Shown: piece by piece, positions 7,356 to 17,206 of the stretch
Position numbering within the stretch: position 1 is the stretch's first letter
Layout: each line of letters starts with the position of its first letter
Assembly: GCF_009296175.1 (NCBI RefSeq)
Contig: NZ_VOSK01000008.1
Coordinates: forward strand, 1-64,000
DNA: 64,000 bases
Source of the DNA: Microvirga tunisiensis
GTDB taxonomy: Bacteria > Pseudomonadota > Alphaproteobacteria > Rhizobiales > Beijerinckiaceae
Direction of reading: 5' to 3'
The notes under the pieces: model-generated
Databases searched by the model: none
Seen by the model: the letters and a program-made list of their open reading frames with translations, nothing else
What the model was told of the DNA's origin: nothing
Translations under genes and position numbers: made by a program

Positions 7356-9107
7356 TCAAGGGAGCCTGAAAGGATCGAGTGCGCCCGCCTCGATACGCTC
7401 CCGCGTATGGCGGTAGCCGATATCGACCACCTTTTCGAACTGCTCCCATCCCCGAAGCGGCACATCGGCGAGGGGCGGGTGGATCACCAGGGTGGCGTGG
7501 GCGCGCGCCTTGAGGGTCTGAGCGTCGCTGGAAATCGTCGCCGAACGATAGAGCAGGTTGACGATGTCGGGCGCGTTGGTCGGCAGGCCTAGAATCCTGC
7601 GCAGCAGCGGCGCCTTCTTCTCCTCGTCGCCAGAACTGGTGAAGGCGACATCCCGCGCCACATCGATGCCGAGCACCGGTCCCCTCTGGAGATCGGCCAT
7701 CACGTCGGCCGGCAGATTGTTCATCATGGCTCCATCGACGAGCACTCCCTCCGGCTCGACCACGGGCGGGAGCAATCCGGGAATGGCAAGGCTCGCCCGC
7801 AGGGCCCGCCAGAGCGTCCCCTGGCGATGCACATGGGTCGTCCCCGTCGTCAGGTTGGACGAGATACAGAAGAACGGCAGCCAGAGATCCTCGATATTCC
7901 GCTCGCCGAAATGCTCGATCAGCCGCGCATCGACCTTGAGACCACGGATCAGAGCGATCAGCGGCAGAGTATAATCGTTCAGCGGAGGGCTCCGGACGAA
8001 GGCCTCCATCATGAGATCGCGCGCCTCGTCGAGGCCGATCTGAATGGCGCAGATGGCTGCTATGACGGCACCGATGCTGGTTCCACCGACGAGATCGATC
8101 GGGATGCCGTGTTCGTGCAGAGCCCGGATGGCGCCAAGGTGAGCAAAGCCCCGCGCCCCGCCCCCGGCCAGGACAAGGCCGACAGCTCTTCCGCTCGAGG
8201 TGCGGATGAGCCGCTGCAGATCGGGCAGGTTTTTCTCGCGCACCTGGAGGTGCTGATTGACGGGAAGCCGCTGCAACGACGGATGTGCCGGTGCGGGACG
8301 CCTGGCATCCTGTTTTTGCAGCAGAACGAGATCGTGGCGGCGCCAGGACGACACGGCATTGGTCAGCGCCTCGGCCTCGCAGGTCAGCGGCTCACCGGGA
8401 CGCGCGAGCAGCACGACATGGTCGGCATGGCGGATGCAACGCTCCGTCCAGGCACCCGACGGCTCCGGTGCGACATAGATCACGCGCTCGCGGCTGGCCT
8501 CGAAGCGGTAGAGCCCGTTCTCGTCCTCCTGGTGGGGCATCGCATCGATCAGATCGACCCCGGCTCCATGGCTGCGTCGCATTTCCGCGAGGAAGGCTTG
8601 CGCAAAATCCGAGACCATCACCCCTTGCGTGACGGGAACGATGGCAAAGGTCGTCGGGGTGAAGGCAACGGGCGTAAAGCGCGTCGCCGCGCGAAGCCGG
8701 TCGGCCAGCAGCTTCGACAGATAGAGCATGACGGAAGGCCAGCGCTCGATCAGGCTCTCGAAATCCGCTCGGGCCAGGGTGAGCAGAACGGAATCTCTGA
8801 GCGCCGTGACGGTTGCCGAGCGAGGCGCATTGGAGATGAGAGCCATCTCGCCGATGGTCTCAGACGGTGCGATGCGAGCGATGCGTCGCTGCTCGCCATG
8901 GTCCCCCTGCACCGACACCCCGAGTGCACCCGAGACGAGCATGTAGAGCACATCCGCTGGATCGCCTTCCCGGAACAGAACCTCGCCGCCGGGAAGCACG
9001 ATACGCTGAAGCTTCGACTGAAGCTCAAGACGCGCGGCCGGATCCAGCCCGGCCCAAAGCGGCAGGTCGAATTCCGACAATTCTTCAAGCAAACTCGTAG
9101 TGCTCAT
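7356..9107 (-). CDS. patatin-like phospholipase with cyclic-nucleotide-binding domain
   Basis: A 583-residue two-domain protein. The N-terminal ~120 residues are a cNMP-binding domain (LPGGEVLFREGDPADVLYML, then IGEMALISNAPRSATVTAL). The middle carries a patatin lipase domain: oxyanion-loop LAGGGARGFAHLGA, nucleophile Ser in GGTSIGAV, and the dyad Asp in VDGAMMNNLP. This is the RssA/NTE (neuropathy target esterase) architecture, probably a lysophospholipase or esterase acting at the membrane. The start at 9107 gives a normal N-terminus; the frame extends upstream without support. The ligand of the regulatory domain is unknown. Confidence 0.9.
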   Translation of the reverse strand: MSTTSLLEELSEFDLPLWAGLDPAARLELQSKLQRIVLPGGEVLFREGDPADVLYMLVSGALGVSVQGDHGEQRRIARIAPSETIGEMALISNAPRSATVTALRDSVLLTLARADFESLIERWPSVMLYLSKLLADRLRAATRFTPVAFTPTTFAIVPVTQGVMVSDFAQAFLAEMRRSHGAGVDLIDAMPHQEDENGLYRFEASRERVIYVAPEPSGAWTERCIRHADHVVLLARPGEPLTCEAEALTNAVSSWRRHDLVLLQKQDARRPAPAHPSLQRLPVNQHLQVREKNLPDLQRLIRTSSGRAVGLVLAGGGARGFAHLGAIRALHEHGIPIDLVGGTSIGAVIAAICAIQIGLDEARDLMMEAFVRSPPLNDYTLPLIALIRGLKVDARLIEHFGERNIEDLWLPFFCISSNLTTGTTHVHRQGTLWRALRASLAIPGLLPPVVEPEGVLVDGAMMNNLPADVMADLQRGPVLGIDVARDVAFTSSGDEEKKAPLLRRILGLPTNAPDIVNLLYRSATISSDAQTLKARAHATLVIHPPLADVPLRGWEQFEKVVDIGYRHTRERIEAGALDPFRLP

Positions 9108-9115
9108 CAAAATAA

Positions 9116-9147
9116 TAGAGCATCGAAGGGATTCCTCCGATGCTCTA
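9116..9147. repeat. short palindrome between patatin gene and ilvC
   Basis: TAGAGCATCGAAGG (9116-9129) pairs with CCTCCGATGCTCTA (9134-9147) with one mismatch and a four-base loop. The AGAGCATCG ends match the termini of the larger dispersed repeats at 14375, 54216 and 59472, so this may be a minimal remnant of that family. Confidence 0.6.
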
Positions 9148-9236
9148 GCGGGATTGAACCGAGCTGACAAACTCGCATTCGGCTTAGCTGACGTGATTTT
9201 GGGCGGCACGGACCGGCCCGGCCGCCCTTGAACGGC

Positions 9237-10343
<1,107 letters not shown>

Positions 10344-10535
10344 TTATCAGGCGCCGCTTTTAGCGAATAAAACTGCGCTGACAAGCTGTTGTTTGTAGCA
10401 AAACTGCGGACCTCGCCCGCGCTCAGCGCAAGGCCCGATCATTTCTGTCAACAAACGATCCAAGCCCGGAGAGTTCAAACCGCTCTCCAATGCTCTAGAT
10501 TAGTCCTATCGTTTCCCCGAGAAGGACAAAGCCGC

Positions 10536-11081
10536 ATGCAGCGCCTAGCCACTCCCGACGAAGTGCTTGTTTTCTGGCGCGAGGCCGGACCGGAGAGGTG
10601 GTTCTCGAAGGATGAGACCTTCGACCAAGTCTGCCGTGACCGCTTCCTGCCCACCTATGAAGCCGCTGCGCGTGGCGACCTCAACGAGTGGGAGCTCACC
10701 CCGGAAGGTGCGCTCGCCGTCATTCTACTCCTCGACCAGTTCCCCCGGAACATGTTCCGGGGAAAGCGCGAAACCTACAAAACCGACCCGGTCGCCCTCA
10801 TGGTCGCGGATCGCGCCATCGAGAGAGGGTTCGACGGACAAGTGGAACCTGCGTTCCGCCGGTTCTTCTACCTGCCCTTCATGCACTCCGAATCCTTGCG
10901 GCATCAGGAGCGTTCGGTGACCCTCAACGAAGCCCTCGGCGAGGATTCCATCAAGTGGGCCCGCCACCATCACGACATCGTCGTCCGCTTCGGCCGCTTC
11001 CCTCACCGCAACGCCATCCTCGGTCGTGAGACGATCCCTGAGGAGGAAGCATTCCTGAAGGAGAGCGACTTCAGGGGCTGA
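10536..11081 (+). CDS. DUF924 family protein
   Basis: A 181-residue protein of the DUF924 family (TPR-like helical fold, function unknown). Family hallmarks: VLVFWREAGPERWFSKDETFDQ at the start, LAVILLLDQFPRNMFRG in the middle, FFYLPFMHSE and RFGRFPHRNAILGR near the end. The ATG at 10536 has GAAGGA about nine bases upstream; the frame extends 49 codons further without similarity. Its last 11 bases overlap the 3' end of ilvN on the other strand. Confidence 0.9.
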   Translation: MQRLATPDEVLVFWREAGPERWFSKDETFDQVCRDRFLPTYEAAARGDLNEWELTPEGALAVILLLDQFPRNMFRGKRETYKTDPVALMVADRAIERGFDGQVEPAFRRFFYLPFMHSESLRHQERSVTLNEALGEDSIKWARHHHDIVVRFGRFPHRNAILGRETIPEEEAFLKESDFRG

Positions 11082-11628
11082 GCCCTCCCATTCCTTCCGC
11101 ACCGCGCGCCATGGCAGCGACGCCGGTGCGGGAGACCTCCACAAGACCGACCGCCGTCATCAGCTTGATGAAGCGTTCGACCTCATCCGTCGTGCCGGTC
11201 AGCTCGTAGACGAACGAGGTCAACGTCGCATCGAGGGTGCGCGCGCCGAAGGCGGAGGCGAGACGCATGGCCTCCACCCGGTGGTCGCCCTTGCCCACTA
11301 CCTTGACAAGGCAGAGCTCGCGCTCGACAGCGTCGCCTGTCATGGTCAGATCGACCACGCGATGCACGGGCACGAGGCGCTCCAGCTGGCTTTTGATCTG
11401 CTGGATGATGCTGTCGGTGCCGGTCGTCACGATGGTAATGCGCGAGACATGCGCCTCATGCTCCGTCTCGGTGACGGTCAAGCTCTCGATGTTGTAGCCG
11501 CGTCCCGAAAATAGGCCGGCGATACGCGCAAGAACGCCTGGCTCGTTGTCGACGACGATGGCGAGCGTGTGCCGGTTCGACGGCTCGACACGGGTCGCAT
11601 CGGGGTAATGGGTTTTCATCTGAAGCAT
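11071..11628 (-). CDS. ilvN: acetolactate synthase small (regulatory) subunit
   Basis: A roughly 185-residue regulatory subunit of acetohydroxyacid synthase. The N-terminal ACT domain begins RHTLAIVVDNEPGVLARIAG with FSGRGYNIESLTV; the second half (VVGKGDHRVEA...) matches the C-terminal ALS_ss domain. It activates the catalytic subunit and confers valine feedback inhibition. Start could be 11628, 11619 or a TTG at 11661 that overlaps the upstream GST stop; 11628 is a compromise. Unusually, it is separated from the large-subunit gene by a GST-like gene. Also called ilvH. Confidence 0.94.
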   Translation of the reverse strand: MLQMKTHYPDATRVEPSNRHTLAIVVDNEPGVLARIAGLFSGRGYNIESLTVTETEHEAHVSRITIVTTGTDSIIQQIKSQLERLVPVHRVVDLTMTGDAVERELCLVKVVGKGDHRVEAMRLASAFGARTLDATLTSFVYELTGTTDEVERFIKLMTAVGLVEVSRTGVAAMARGAEGMGGLSP

Positions 11629-11657
11629 GGTCTGGTTTCCCGAATTCTGATCCGGCC

Positions 11658-12338
11658 TCAAGCCGCCTTGCGATAATCTTCGATAGCCTCTTCGTCGACC
11701 TCATCGGCCTCGACGATCCATTCCTCCTCCATGGCCGCCGAGCGCCATTCCTGGAAGGCCGGCAGGATGAGGATCGCATCCGCATAGGCGCGCGTGGTGG
11801 CATCGAGCGCGATGGAATAGGTATCGAGACGCGTCACGAGCGGCGCATACATGGCATCGGCCGCCGAGAAGGCGCCAAACAGAAACGGACCGCCAGCGCC
11901 GAAATGCTCACGCGCCTGACGCACGATCTCGACGAAGCGGGCGACATCGCGGGCAACGGCTTCGCCCCGATCCTTCTGCGCAAATTTCTTGCCGAGGTTC
12001 ATCGGGCATGCGGAGCGCAGTGCCGAAAATCCGGAATGCATTTCAGCCGCAATCGAGCGCGCCATGGCACGGGCTTTGCGATCTGCAGGCCACACGGGCG
12101 CGCCATAGGCCTCGCCGACATATTCCATGATGGCGATGGTTTCCCAGACGGTCACATCGCCGTCGATCAGGATCGGCACCTTGCCCGCAGGCGAGTGCTT
12201 GAGCACCCTCGCCTTCGTGTCCGGAAGATCGAGCGGAACGGTGAGCTCGTCGAAGGCGATCCCAAGCTGCTTCAGCAGCAGCCAGGGACGCATCGACCAC
12301 GAGGAGTAGCACTTGTTGGCGATGACGAGGGTCGGCAT
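11658..12338 (-). CDS. glutathione S-transferase-like protein
   Basis: A 226-residue GST-fold protein. The N-terminal thioredoxin-like domain reads LVIANKCYSSWSMRPWLLLKQ, with Ser residues in the position that activates glutathione in zeta/theta-like classes, followed by SPAGKVPILIDGD and the ETIAIMEYV motif. The C-terminal part is helical. Start at 12338 follows GAGGATTGGAACC; an in-frame ATG at 12353 overlaps the ilvI stop by one base. It sits between ilvI and ilvN and should be co-transcribed with them. Substrate unknown. Confidence 0.88.
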   Translation of the reverse strand: MPTLVIANKCYSSWSMRPWLLLKQLGIAFDELTVPLDLPDTKARVLKHSPAGKVPILIDGDVTVWETIAIMEYVGEAYGAPVWPADRKARAMARSIAAEMHSGFSALRSACPMNLGKKFAQKDRGEAVARDVARFVEIVRQAREHFGAGGPFLFGAFSAADAMYAPLVTRLDTYSIALDATTRAYADAILILPAFQEWRSAAMEEEWIVEADEVDEEAIEDYRKAA

Positions 12339-12352
12339 GGTTCCAATCCTCA

Positions 12353-14125
12353 TCAGACCAGCATCTTGCCCTTCTCGTCGATCACGGAACCGATATCGGC
12401 CCCGGTCTCTCCGAGATAATCGTTGAGCAGCATCTCGTTATGCGCCTTGCCCGATGGGATCATCGGGAAGCAGTTCTCGGTCTTGTCGACGATGCAGTCG
12501 AAGACGACCGGCCGGTTCACATTGATCATCTCGAGGATCTTCGCATCAAGATCGCCGGGCTTATCGCACCGGATGCCGACGCCGCCATAGGCCTCGGCAA
12601 GTTTCACGAAATCGGGCAGCGACTCGGAATAGCTCTGCGAGTAGCGTCCGCCGTGCAGCAGCTCCTGCCACTGGCGCACCATGCCCATGTACTCGTTGTT
12701 GAGGATGAACACCTTGACCGGCAGGTTGTACTGCAAAGCGGTCGACATCTCCTGCAGCATCATCTGGATCGAGGCTTCACCGGCGATGTCGATCACGAGC
12801 GCGTCGGGATGCGCCAGCTGCGCGCCGACGGCGGCGGGCAATCCGTAGCCCATCGTGCCATGGCCGCCCGAGGTCATCCAGCGGTTCGGCTCCTCGAACT
12901 TGAAATACTGGGCCGCCCACATCTGGTGCTGCCCCACTTCGGTGGTGACATAGACCTCGCGATCCCTCGTCAATTCGTAGAGGCGCTGCAATGCGTATTG
13001 CGGCTTGATGGTCTCGGTCGAGTTGCGGAAGGCCAGGCAGTTGCGGGCACGCCAGCCTTCGATCTTGCCCCACCAATCCGTGAGGGCCACCTTGTCCGAA
13101 CGGTGGGCATTCTGCCGCCACAGGCGCACCATGTCCTCCAGCACATGCGCGCAATCGCCGACAATCGGGATGTCCACGTTCACGGTCTTGTTGATGGAGG
13201 ACGGATCGATGTCCACGTGGATGCGCTTGGAGAAGGGCGAGAAGGCATCGAGACGGCCCGTGATGCGGTCGTCGAAGCGTGCCCCGATATTGATCATCAC
13301 GTCGCATTCATGCATCGCGAGATTGGCCTCGTAGGTGCCATGCATGCCAAGCATGCCGAGCCACTGCCTGTCGGAGGCCGGATAGGCGCCAAGGCCCATC
13401 AGGGTCGAGGTGACGGGAAAGCCCGTGAGCTGCGCGAGCTCGCGCAGCAGCGTCGAGGCATGAGGCCCGGAATTGATGACGCCGCCACCGGTATAGAACA
13501 CCGGACGCTTGGCATTGGCCATCAGTTCCACAGCCGCGCGGATATGGTCCATGTCGCCCTTGACGGTCGGACGATAGGTCTTGTGCTGGTTGCTGAGCGG
13601 CCGGGCATAGGAGCCTGTCTTGAACTGGATGTCCTTCGGCAGGTCGACCACGACCGGACCCGGACGGCCGTTCTGCGCCACATAGAACGCTTCATGCAGG
13701 ACGCGCGGCAGATCCTCGATGGATTTGACGAGATAGTTGTGCTTTGTGCAGTGGCGGGTGATGCCGACCGTGTCGCATTCCTGGAAGGCGTCGGAGCCGA
13801 TGAGATGGGTCGGCACCTGGCCGGTGATGCAGACCAGCGGGATCGAATCCATCATTGCATCGGCGAGACCCGTGATCGCGTTGGTCGCCCCGGGGCCGGA
13901 GGTCACCAGCACCACGCCCGGCTTGCCGGAGGAGCGGGCATAGCCTTCCGCCGCGTGCACCGCGCCCTGTTCATGGCGGACGAGGACGTGGCGGACCTTG
14001 TCCTGGTGGAAGAGCGCATCGTAGATGGGAAGCACCGCGCCGCCCGGATAACCGAAGATATGCTCAACTCCCTGGTCGTGCAGGGCTCGGATCACCATTT
14101 CGGCTCCGGTCATCGTCTCGCTCAT
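12353..14125 (-). CDS. ilvI: acetolactate synthase large (catalytic) subunit
   Basis: A 590-residue thiamine-diphosphate enzyme condensing pyruvate with pyruvate or 2-oxobutyrate, first common step of branched-chain amino-acid synthesis. Seen: N-terminal [15 protein letters not shown], the catalytic Glu in [20 protein letters not shown]-domain features, and a ThDP-Mg motif that reads IAGEAS followed ~25 residues later by [13 protein letters not shown]. The first metal ligand is Glu rather than the more usual Asp of GDG/GDA. Length is normal. Preceded by a leader peptide and attenuator (14182-14274). Could equally be named ilvB. Confidence 0.97.
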   Translation of the reverse strand: MSETMTGAEMVIRALHDQGVEHIFGYPGGAVLPIYDALFHQDKVRHVLVRHEQGAVHAAEGYARSSGKPGVVLVTSGPGATNAITGLADAMMDSIPLVCITGQVPTHLIGSDAFQECDTVGITRHCTKHNYLVKSIEDLPRVLHEAFYVAQNGRPGPVVVDLPKDIQFKTGSYARPLSNQHKTYRPTVKGDMDHIRAAVELMANAKRPVFYTGGGVINSGPHASTLLRELAQLTGFPVTSTLMGLGAYPASDRQWLGMLGMHGTYEANLAMHECDVMINIGARFDDRITGRLDAFSPFSKRIHVDIDPSSINKTVNVDIPIVGDCAHVLEDMVRLWRQNAHRSDKVALTDWWGKIEGWRARNCLAFRNSTETIKPQYALQRLYELTRDREVYVTTEVGQHQMWAAQYFKFEEPNRWMTSGGHGTMGYGLPAAVGAQLAHPDALVIDIAGEASIQMMLQEMSTALQYNLPVKVFILNNEYMGMVRQWQELLHGGRYSQSYSESLPDFVKLAEAYGGVGIRCDKPGDLDAKILEMINVNRPVVFDCIVDKTENCFPMIPSGKAHNEMLLNDYLGETGADIGSVIDEKGKMLV

Positions 14126-14181
14126 CTCACTCGCTCCCTGGGGTCTTTCGCATCACTGTCTTGGAATTTGGGCAATAAAAA

Positions 14182-14199
14182 AGGCCCCTGAGGGGGCCT
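14182..14199 (-). terminator. ilv attenuator terminator
   Basis: Read on the minus strand, AGGCCCC-CTCA-GGGGCCT forms a perfect 7-bp stem followed at once by a run of T (TTTTTT). It lies between the leader peptide and ilvI, 50-odd bases before the ilvI start: the position of an intrinsic terminator in transcription attenuation. Confidence 0.85.
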
Positions 14200-14201
14200 G
14201 T

Positions 14202-14247
14202 GCGCCATCGCCGGACCTGCGGGTCAATCCCGCTCCGTCGATGGCGC
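14202..14247 (-). promoter_or_regulatory. leader hairpin (pause or 1:2 stem) of the ilv attenuator
   Basis: GCGCCATCG at the 5' side (minus strand, 14247-14239) pairs perfectly with CGATGGCGC (14210-14202). The first arm overlaps codons just after the Leu-Ile-Leu-Val-Val run of the leader peptide, so a stalled ribosome would block this stem and change downstream folding. The competing antiterminator was not worked out. Confidence 0.65.
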
Positions 14248-14274
14248 TCGTACTACGAGAATAAGCTTGCGCAT
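14224..14274 (-). CDS. ilv leader peptide
   Basis: A 16-residue frame, MRKLILVVRAPSTERD, starting at ATG 14274 and ending TGA at 14224. It holds Leu-Ile-Leu-Val-Val in a row near the start, the three end-products of the downstream ilvI/ilvN pathway. It is followed by a paired hairpin and a terminator with a T-run before ilvI. This is the classic arrangement of branched-chain amino-acid attenuation: charged tRNA shortage stalls the ribosome on these codons and lets transcription continue. Regulation is inferred from this layout. Confidence 0.85.
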   Translation of the reverse strand: MRKLILVVRAPSTERD

Positions 14275-14305
14275 GGGGGCAGCTCTCGGTTCAAAAGTTG
14301 CGCCG

Positions 14306-14334
14306 ACGCTAAACGATCCGTTTCATTCGGTCAA
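14306..14334 (-). promoter_or_regulatory. candidate ilvI promoter
   Basis: On the minus strand TTGACC (14334-14329), a 17-base spacer and TAGCGT (14311-14306). The -35 is good, the -10 poor. It would start transcription about 25 bases before the leader peptide ATG at 14274. Confidence 0.5.
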
Positions 14335-14374
14335 GCGGAGTCGACTTGGATCAAACCTGCTTAGCTTTTATCTT

Positions 14375-14490
14375 AGCGCATCGTGCGGAAAAGTGGACCC
14401 GGTTTTCCGCACCAAACGATGCGCTCTTCGAGAAGTGGAGCATCGGATCAATCCCAAAAGTGGTGTCCACTTTTGGGTCCGAGGCTCTAG
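14375..14490. repeat. dispersed two-palindrome repeat, copy 1
   Basis: Two palindromic modules. The first runs AGCGCATCGTGCGGAAAA ... TTTTCCGCAC-caa-ACGATGCGCT; the second starts GAGCATCGGAT and pairs CCCAAAAGTGG with CCACTTTTGGG, ending near GGCTCTAG. Nearly the same layout occurs at 59472-59583 and, inverted, at 54216-54324; a partial copy is at 46331-46378. It sits directly upstream of the RMD1-like gene. Such intergenic palindromes are common in Hyphomicrobiales genomes. Confidence 0.85.
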
Positions 14491-14507
14491 CCCCCTATTT
14501 TAGTCGT

Positions 14508-15341
14508 ATGACCATGCCAGATACCATCTCCTCCACCGGCGCGCCCATGCAGAACCTGCGCCTCACAGCCCGCGCTCTGCTCCTGGGCGACCGTCTCGAT
14601 GTGGCAGGACTGGAGCGCAGCGACGTGCTCTCCACCACCCCCCTCGCCTTCCGGGCCGGGCAGGACGGCTTCGTTGCTCTCTTCCGTTACGGCGTCGCGG
14701 TGCTGGTGGGCCTGACGCCGCTGGAGGAGGACGAGGTCATCCGCAGCCTGCGTCAGCGCATCCAGGGCGAGTTCGCCCGGCACGAGGAAGAGACCGCCAT
14801 CATCGAGATCACACCGGACCGGGACGACCAGATCCCGCCGGGAGGCCCGATCTATATCAAGCAATTGTCGACCGAGCGCCTGATCGTCATCGCGGGTGCC
14901 CTGTCCAAGAGCGCGACCCTCGCCCGGGATGAGCGGGAGGCCACCGCCGCCTTCGAGCTGGTGGAGCCGTCCGTCCAGCACCTCGCCGAAAAGGGCCGGC
15001 GCCCCCGGGATCGCCGCAGGATCCTTAAGCAGGTCGGTCAAGCCCTCCTGGTTCGCCAGCGCATGTCAGGCGGTGTGGCCGTGGAGGAAAAGCCGGACGT
15101 CCTCTGGGACCGCCCGGACCTTGAGCGCCTCTATGCCCGCCTGGAGGACGAATACGAGTTGAAGGAACGCGCCACGGCGCTCCACCGCAAGCTCGAGGTG
15201 CTCGGCGACACGGCCCAGGCTCTCACCGACATCATCGACACCGAACGGTCCCTGCGCCTCGAACTGATCATCGTCCTGCTGATCGTGTTCGAGATCTTCA
15301 TCACCTTCTATCAGATGTTCACAGGCGCTCCTGGGCATTGA
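14508..15341 (+). CDS. RMD1/DUF155 family protein
   Basis: A 277-residue protein of the RMD1/YagE (DUF155) family. Seen: [19 protein letters not shown] at the start, a beta-rich centre with [16 protein letters not shown], the helical stretch [25 protein letters not shown] region, and a single C-terminal hydrophobic segment [21 protein letters not shown] that anchors it to a membrane. Yeast relatives act in mitochondria and sporulation; the bacterial role is unknown. The start at 14508 follows the repeat at 14375-14490. Its 3' end overlaps that of miaA by 23 bases on opposite strands. Confidence 0.85.
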   Translation: MTMPDTISSTGAPMQNLRLTARALLLGDRLDVAGLERSDVLSTTPLAFRAGQDGFVALFRYGVAVLVGLTPLEEDEVIRSLRQRIQGEFARHEEETAIIEITPDRDDQIPPGGPIYIKQLSTERLIVIAGALSKSATLARDEREATAAFELVEPSVQHLAEKGRRPRDRRRILKQVGQALLVRQRMSGGVAVEEKPDVLWDRPDLERLYARLEDEYELKERATALHRKLEVLGDTAQALTDIIDTERSLRLELIIVLLIVFEIFITFYQMFTGAPGH

Positions 15342-16251
15342 GCTGGGCCATCACGGCCTCGAAGCCCCTCTCCGGCTCGACCCATTGCCAGTCGGGCAAT
15401 TGGTGGCGAAACCAGGTGAACTGGCGCTTGGCATAGCGCCGCGTGTCGCCCTGCCCTTTGGCAATGGCCTCGTCGAGCGGGATTTCGCCCCGTAGATGCG
15501 CCAGAAGTCCGGGAACGCCGTGGGCCCGCATGGCAGGCAGCATGGGATCGAGGTTTCGCTCGCCCAGCGCCCTCACTTCGTCGAGAGCACCCTGGTCCAT
15601 CATGGCGAGAAAACGCGCGTCGATCCGTCGGCGGAGTTCGTTCCGGTCAGGTGCGAGGAAGAGCTTGATGACCGGTATGGCGGCAAACGGCCCCGGCTGG
15701 CGGGCTCCGTGGAAGGAGACGAGCGGCTGGCCGGTCGCGGCGAAGATCTCGAGCGCCCGCTGCACGCGCAGGCGGTCGGAGGGACGCAAGGTGCGGGCCG
15801 TCTCGGGGTCGCGCTCCGACAGGAGGCGGTGGAGTTCCGGTGTTTCCAACCCTTCGCTGTCCCGACGCACCTGTTCGCGGATCTCTTCCGGAACGGGGGG
15901 CATGTCGGACAGGCCTTCCGCCAGAGCCTTGAAGTAGAGCCCAGTCCCGCCGACGAAGATGGGGAGCTTTCGGCCTTTGATCTCCCGCAGAACCTGGGTC
16001 GCATCGGCCATGTAGCGGCCCACGGAAAAGTTCACGGCGGCATCCACATGGCCATAGAGCCTGTGCGGGGCTTCGGCCTCCTCGGCAGGCGCAGGACGGG
16101 CGGTGATGACCCGCAGATCCCGGTAGACCTGCATGGAATCGGCATTGATCACGACGCCATCGAGCCCTTGAGCCAGTTTGATGCCCAATGCGGACTTGCC
16201 TGATGCGGTCGGCCCTGCGATGAGAACCGCGCCAATCCCAAACCCCTTCAC
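15319..16251 (-). CDS. miaA: tRNA dimethylallyltransferase
   Basis: A 310-residue enzyme that adds an isopentenyl group to A37 of tRNAs reading UNN codons. P-loop GPTASGKS (about residues 13-20), [24 protein letters not shown] and the C-terminal [13 protein letters not shown] all match MiaA. The start is uncertain: GTG at 16251 with GGAAG upstream is chosen; a TTG at 16266 would overlap the ATG of serB. The first option leaves only 14 bases between the two divergent genes. Confidence 0.95.
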   Translation of the reverse strand: MKGFGIGAVLIAGPTASGKSALGIKLAQGLDGVVINADSMQVYRDLRVITARPAPAEEAEAPHRLYGHVDAAVNFSVGRYMADATQVLREIKGRKLPIFVGGTGLYFKALAEGLSDMPPVPEEIREQVRRDSEGLETPELHRLLSERDPETARTLRPSDRLRVQRALEIFAATGQPLVSFHGARQPGPFAAIPVIKLFLAPDRNELRRRIDARFLAMMDQGALDEVRALGERNLDPMLPAMRAHGVPGLLAHLRGEIPLDEAIAKGQGDTRRYAKRQFTWFRHQLPDWQWVEPERGFEAVMAQLNAQERL

Positions 16252-16265
16252 AGCCAGGTCTTCCA

Positions 16266-17180
16266 ATGGCGTCTTCCCAGAATTTCCTCGTTGCGACCCT
16301 CATCGCCAACCCGTCTCGGCCAGTGCTCACGGACGAGATCGTGGCCGTGGCCGCAAGGTCGCTCGGACAAGAGACGGAACGCTCCGTCCTGGCAAGGGGA
16401 ATCGCAGCAGATCTGATCGTCCCTGCCCCGGCCGATGCGAAAGCCATCGAGGGCACCCTGCGCCGGGCCCTCGTTGGCCAGCCGGTCGATATCGTGGTGC
16501 AGCCCTTGGAAACCCGCCGCAAGCGCCTGTTTCTGGCGGACATGGATTCCACCATGATCGGGCAGGAATGCATCGACGAACTGGCCGATTACGTTGGGTT
16601 GAAGAAGGAAGTTTCCGAGATCACCGAACGAGCAATGCGCGGCGAGATCGCTTTCGAGCCTGCCCTGCGCGAGCGCGTGGCACTCTTGAAGAACCTGCCG
16701 GTCGATGTGGTCGACGAGATCATCGAGAAGCGCATCACTCTTACCCCCGGCGGGCGGGCGCTCGTCCAGACGATGCGCGCCAACGGCGCCTATACCTGCC
16801 TCGTCTCGGGCGGTTTCACGCTGTTCACCGGCCCCATCGGAGCCAAGATCGGCTTCAATGAACACCGCTCCAACCATCTGATCCTGGATGGCGAGAAACT
16901 TGCCGGCATGGTCGATGAGCCGATCCTGGGCCGCGAGGCGAAGCTCGCAACCCTGATCGAGCTGCGCACTCGCTTCGGCCTTGCGCATCATGAGACCATG
17001 GCCGTGGGAGACGGCGCCAACGACCTTGCCATGCTGGGTGAAGCAGGCCTCGGCGTGGCTTTCCGCGCCAAGCCTGCCGTAGCGGCAGCAGCTCATGCGC
17101 GGATCGACCATGCGGACCTGTCGGCGCTGCTTTATGTGCAGGGTTACCGATCAGACGAGATCGTCACGGCGCCAGTGTGA
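16266..17180 (+). CDS. serB: phosphoserine phosphatase
   Basis: A 304-residue HAD-family enzyme, last step of serine synthesis. The catalytic motif DMDSTMI is at about residues 92-98, followed by [11 protein letters not shown], the motif II Ser/Thr in [10 protein letters not shown], and the Mg-binding [16 protein letters not shown]. The N-terminal ~80 residues form the ACT-like extension of the SerB group. The ATG at 16266 is the only plausible start. It is divergent from and almost abutting miaA, so its promoter must lie inside the miaA coding region or be shared. Confidence 0.96.
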   Translation: MASSQNFLVATLIANPSRPVLTDEIVAVAARSLGQETERSVLARGIAADLIVPAPADAKAIEGTLRRALVGQPVDIVVQPLETRRKRLFLADMDSTMIGQECIDELADYVGLKKEVSEITERAMRGEIAFEPALRERVALLKNLPVDVVDEIIEKRITLTPGGRALVQTMRANGAYTCLVSGGFTLFTGPIGAKIGFNEHRSNHLILDGEKLAGMVDEPILGREAKLATLIELRTRFGLAHHETMAVGDGANDLAMLGEAGLGVAFRAKPAVAAAAHARIDHADLSALLYVQGYRSDEIVTAPV

Positions 17181-17198
17181 TGTGAGTCCTGGCGCCGT
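17166..17198. terminator. terminator hairpin after serB
   Basis: ACGGCGCCAG (17166-17175) pairs perfectly with CTGGCGCCGT (17189-17198); the serB stop codon (17178-17180) is in the loop and GTTTGT follows. It sits between convergent serB and the hydrolase gene and may serve both strands. Confidence 0.7.
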
Positions 17199-17206
17199 GT
17201 TTGTCG

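Noticed and set aside
6902-7369. A 155-codon plus-strand frame overlapping the membrane protein at 7056
   Set aside because: Arg/Ser/Pro-rich composition typical of an out-of-frame shadow; the other frame gives a sensible membrane protein.
12440-14191. A 583-codon plus-strand frame opposite ilvI
   Set aside because: Antisense shadow of a gene with strong family motifs on the minus strand.
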